The position numbers were made by a program, and so were the translations under genes. 35,342 nucleotides of DNA from Belnapia arida (GTDB lineage: Bacteria > Pseudomonadota > Alphaproteobacteria > Acetobacterales > Acetobacteraceae): the NCBI RefSeq assembly GCF_016773205.1, contig NZ_JAETWB010000036.1:1-35342 (forward strand), given 5' to 3'. Shown here one piece after another: positions 33,611 through 35,342 of this stretch (positions are counted from its first letter, which is position 1; each line of letters starts with the position of its first letter). The notes beneath the pieces were generated by a model, which saw nothing but the letters and a program-made list of their open reading frames with translations, had not been told where the DNA came from and did no database searches.

Positions 33611-34780
33611 ATGTCTGCCACCACGGAAGCGCCGACTCTGTCACGGGCCGATCATGATGCCGGCATGCGCGAGTATCGCCTCGCTGGCGAGCGCCTCGCT
33701 GCCGAGATTGGCAATCGAGGCCCGATCCGACTGACCGATGACGGCCTCCTGCACCCTGATATCCTCGCCGCCTACTGGCGGCACGGATACTACATTTTTG
33801 AGGGAGTTATCGACGAGGCTGAGGTTGAGGCGCTGCGGCGCGAAGCGCAGGACATGCTGGAGCGTGCGCCGGTCACGCCGGATGCCAAGGTCGATGCGCA
33901 AGGTCGACCTGCCCTCGGCCTCGACTACGCGCGCTTCCCGTATCGCTATACCAAACCTCTCTCCGATCCGTGGGGCGGCACCGATGCATTGAACGGCCGC
34001 CATCCCGCGCAGATGGCGCAGCCGAAGGCCGATGCAGGGGCGCCCGAGCAGGTGGTCTTCCTCATGTATTCGATGTGCCAGTCCATGCCGTCGGGCTTGA
34101 GGCTGTATGGGCATCCGGGCCTGCTGGCTGTCGCGCAGTCGGTAAACGGCGCCGACTTCGCGCCATTCAACGACGCCATCTTCGTCAAGCAGCCGGGCCT
34201 GGGCGGTTCGGTCGCCTGGCACCAGGACGGCGTCACGCACTGGAACTCGCCCGACTGGGATGAGGGTATCCACGGCTTCAACTTCCAGGTCCAGATTTAC
34301 CCCACAACGGTGGGCAACTGCCTGTGGGTCATTCCTGGGTCGCATAAGCTTGGAAAGGTCGACATCAAGCGGATGGTCGAGGAGAATGGCGGCAGCGAGC
34401 AGCTGCCAGGTGCCGTGCCGTTGGTCTGCAACGCGGGTGACGTCACCATAGTGAACCGCCAGATGGTGCACGGCTCCTTCGCCAACAGCTCGCCGGACCT
34501 CCGCATCTCGCTGACCTTCGGATTTCATCGCCGCAAGTCGGTTCTGGGGCAGAAGGCGGCACTGTCGATCACCGAAACCAACGCGACCTACGACGAGAAG
34601 CGCGTTTTCGAGCGCGCCGCCGTCATCCAGGTTGCGATCGACGCGCGTCATCAGGCATTCCCCCATGAGACGCGGTTCCGCTACCAGCCATTCGTCGGCC
34701 TAGAGGATCAGTTTCGTAACACACCGGAGACGTATGAGCGCGTGATCCGCGACTACAACACCAAGGATCTATCGATTTGA
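33611..34780 (+). CDS. Phytanoyl-CoA dioxygenase (PhyH) family oxygenase
   Basis: The product has 389 residues. The Fe(II) ligands are His204 and Asp206 in SVAWHQDGVTHW and His287 in NRQMVHGSFANSS; Arg298 in DLRISLTFGFH is the likely 2OG anchor. The N-terminus has HGYYIFEGVIDEAEVEALRR, the usual PhyH opening, and IPGSHKLGKV follows the core. AGAGGAGGAA lies upstream of the ATG. It is the last gene of the TauD-Bug-Bug-PhyH operon, giving two different 2OG oxygenases in one unit. They could act sequentially on one substrate or on two related ones. Confidence 0.92.
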   Translation: MSATTEAPTLSRADHDAGMREYRLAGERLAAEIGNRGPIRLTDDGLLHPDILAAYWRHGYYIFEGVIDEAEVEALRREAQDMLERAPVTPDAKVDAQGRPALGLDYARFPYRYTKPLSDPWGGTDALNGRHPAQMAQPKADAGAPEQVVFLMYSMCQSMPSGLRLYGHPGLLAVAQSVNGADFAPFNDAIFVKQPGLGGSVAWHQDGVTHWNSPDWDEGIHGFNFQVQIYPTTVGNCLWVIPGSHKLGKVDIKRMVEENGGSEQLPGAVPLVCNAGDVTIVNRQMVHGSFANSSPDLRISLTFGFHRRKSVLGQKAALSITETNATYDEKRVFERAAVIQVAIDARHQAFPHETRFRYQPFVGLEDQFRNTPETYERVIRDYNTKDLSI

Positions 34781-35045
34781 AGTGAGGCGACTCAATACCC
34801 GCTTGGCGCCGCTGGCTCGACCATAGTTCACTCGGTGCATATCGAATGGAATAGGTCACCGGCCTACGCTTATGCTGCGCACCTAGCGGCATAGTGCAAG
34901 TGTGCGGCGATGTAGAACCGTGGCTTGATAAGCTGCCTGACAGCGATAGCATTTTGCATCACCGTCAAGGCAGTTCCAAAGCGCGGCGCTGACGTCGCCG
35001 GTCGCTTATGCCGCCACCCCGACGGAGTGCGGCTTTGCCAGACTC
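34781..35045. other. Non-coding region after the dioxygenase operon
   Basis: About 265 bases without a gene or obvious terminator. The reverse open frames crossing it lack family features. Confidence 0.35.
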
Positions 35046-35160
35046 CTATTCGATGGTGATATTGGCGGAGCGGACCAGCGCGGCGTGCCGGCTCGCTTCC
35101 TTGGCGAGGAAGCATTCGAGGGGCCCCGGCGTGCCGTCGGCTATCTCAGATAATGGCATT
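35046..35160 (-). pseudogene. C-terminal fragment of a third Bug-family solute-binding protein
   Basis: The reverse strand reads IADGTPGPLECFLAKEASRH then AALVRSANITIE, ending at a TAG at 35046-35048. This matches the standard C-terminus of TctC/Bug proteins (GTPxxxxxFxxxExxRWxxLVRxANIxxE), with His in place of the usual Trp. No upstream Bug sequence is recognised before probable IS sequence begins, so it is a remnant. Confidence 0.55.
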
Positions 35161-35266
35161 CATGTTGCCCCAATGCCTCGGCACCCCCTTACCTTACAAT
35201 GCCCCGTCTCTCCCCAACTCTGTGGCCAAACTCGGCGCGGTGGCCTAGCAGGGCCGTATGTCGTTT

Positions 35267-35342
35267 AGCAGGCTGCTGAAATTCCCTCTCGCGATTGGCG
35301 CTGGATCGTGATTCGCTTGCCCCCGGTGGGGGAGGCTGATCG
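35267..35342. mobile_element. Probable left end of an insertion sequence, cut by the window
   Basis: AGCAGGCTGCTGAAATTCCC begins at 35267 and continues in a style typical of IS termini beginning GGCTGCTGAAAAA. The element would extend beyond the window. No transposase is visible, so the family is left open. Confidence 0.35.

Noticed and set aside
33641-34666. 341-residue reverse open frame opposite the PhyH gene
   Set aside because: The forward frame contains all iron and 2OG ligands; the reverse frame is a by-product of GC-rich codon use.
1-35342. CRISPR arrays, rRNA or tRNA genes, riboswitches
   Set aside because: I looked for regularly spaced repeats, tRNA cloverleaf signatures and known conserved RNA motifs by eye and saw none. 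Iterons and palindromes are the only short repeats found. A covariance-model scan would be needed to exclude small RNAs.

Overview
The window looks like part of a plasmid or chromid of a GC-rich alphaproteobacterium. The best guess is an Acetobacteraceae / Roseomonas-like host; this rests on gene repertoire and composition only, since there is no rRNA or other marker. A replication and partition backbone sits at 2.1-5.5 kb: a small ParA with a ribbon-helix-helix partner, palindromic candidate centromere/operator sites on both sides of that pair, a RepA-type initiator, and a mixed-orientation iteron cluster with a DnaA-box-like sequence. To its left (0-2 kb) lie broken genes, including a conserved hypothetical gene interrupted by one in-frame TGA.

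From 5.8 to 11.7 kb is a set of small stand-alone metabolic genes (GFA-family zinc protein, RidA, cupin, SnoaL-like, ABM monooxygenase, MDR quinone oxidoreductase), the stump of a second MDR gene and a LysR regulator with one frameshift. From 12.0 to 19.4 kb is a coherent accessory catabolic cluster: an amidase divergent from two tandem polysaccharide-deacetylase-fold proteins, then a 2OG-Fe(II) oxygenase, an orphan peptide-type ABC solute-binding protein and a GcvA-type LysR regulator. The second deacetylase has lost residues normally used for metal binding and catalysis.

From 19.4 to 28.7 kb is an island visibly richer in A+T than its surroundings. It carries a coiled-coil methyltransferase, a GT-C membrane glycosyltransferase, a GtrB-like GT2 glycosyltransferase and an acyltransferase-3, a set that suggests modification of a surface glycan. 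It is bracketed and interrupted by decayed insertion sequences: IS5-type halves in opposite orientation, an IS6-like scrap, an IS5 C-terminus, an IS110 C-terminus, another DDE transposase with frameshifts and a nonsense codon, and a long imperfect palindrome.

From 29.7 to 34.8 kb is a second catabolic unit: a GntR/FCD repressor divergent from a TauD dioxygenase, followed by two TctC/Bug solute-binding proteins and a PhyH dioxygenase. A GntR-type operator overlaps a good promoter in the divergent gap. The right edge has the tail of a third Bug gene and a probable IS end. Three unrelated non-heme-iron oxygenase families, each beside solute-binding proteins that lack permeases here, suggest a replicon specialised in scavenging and oxidising unusual small organic compounds. 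All functions are inferred from sequence reading; no database search was run.
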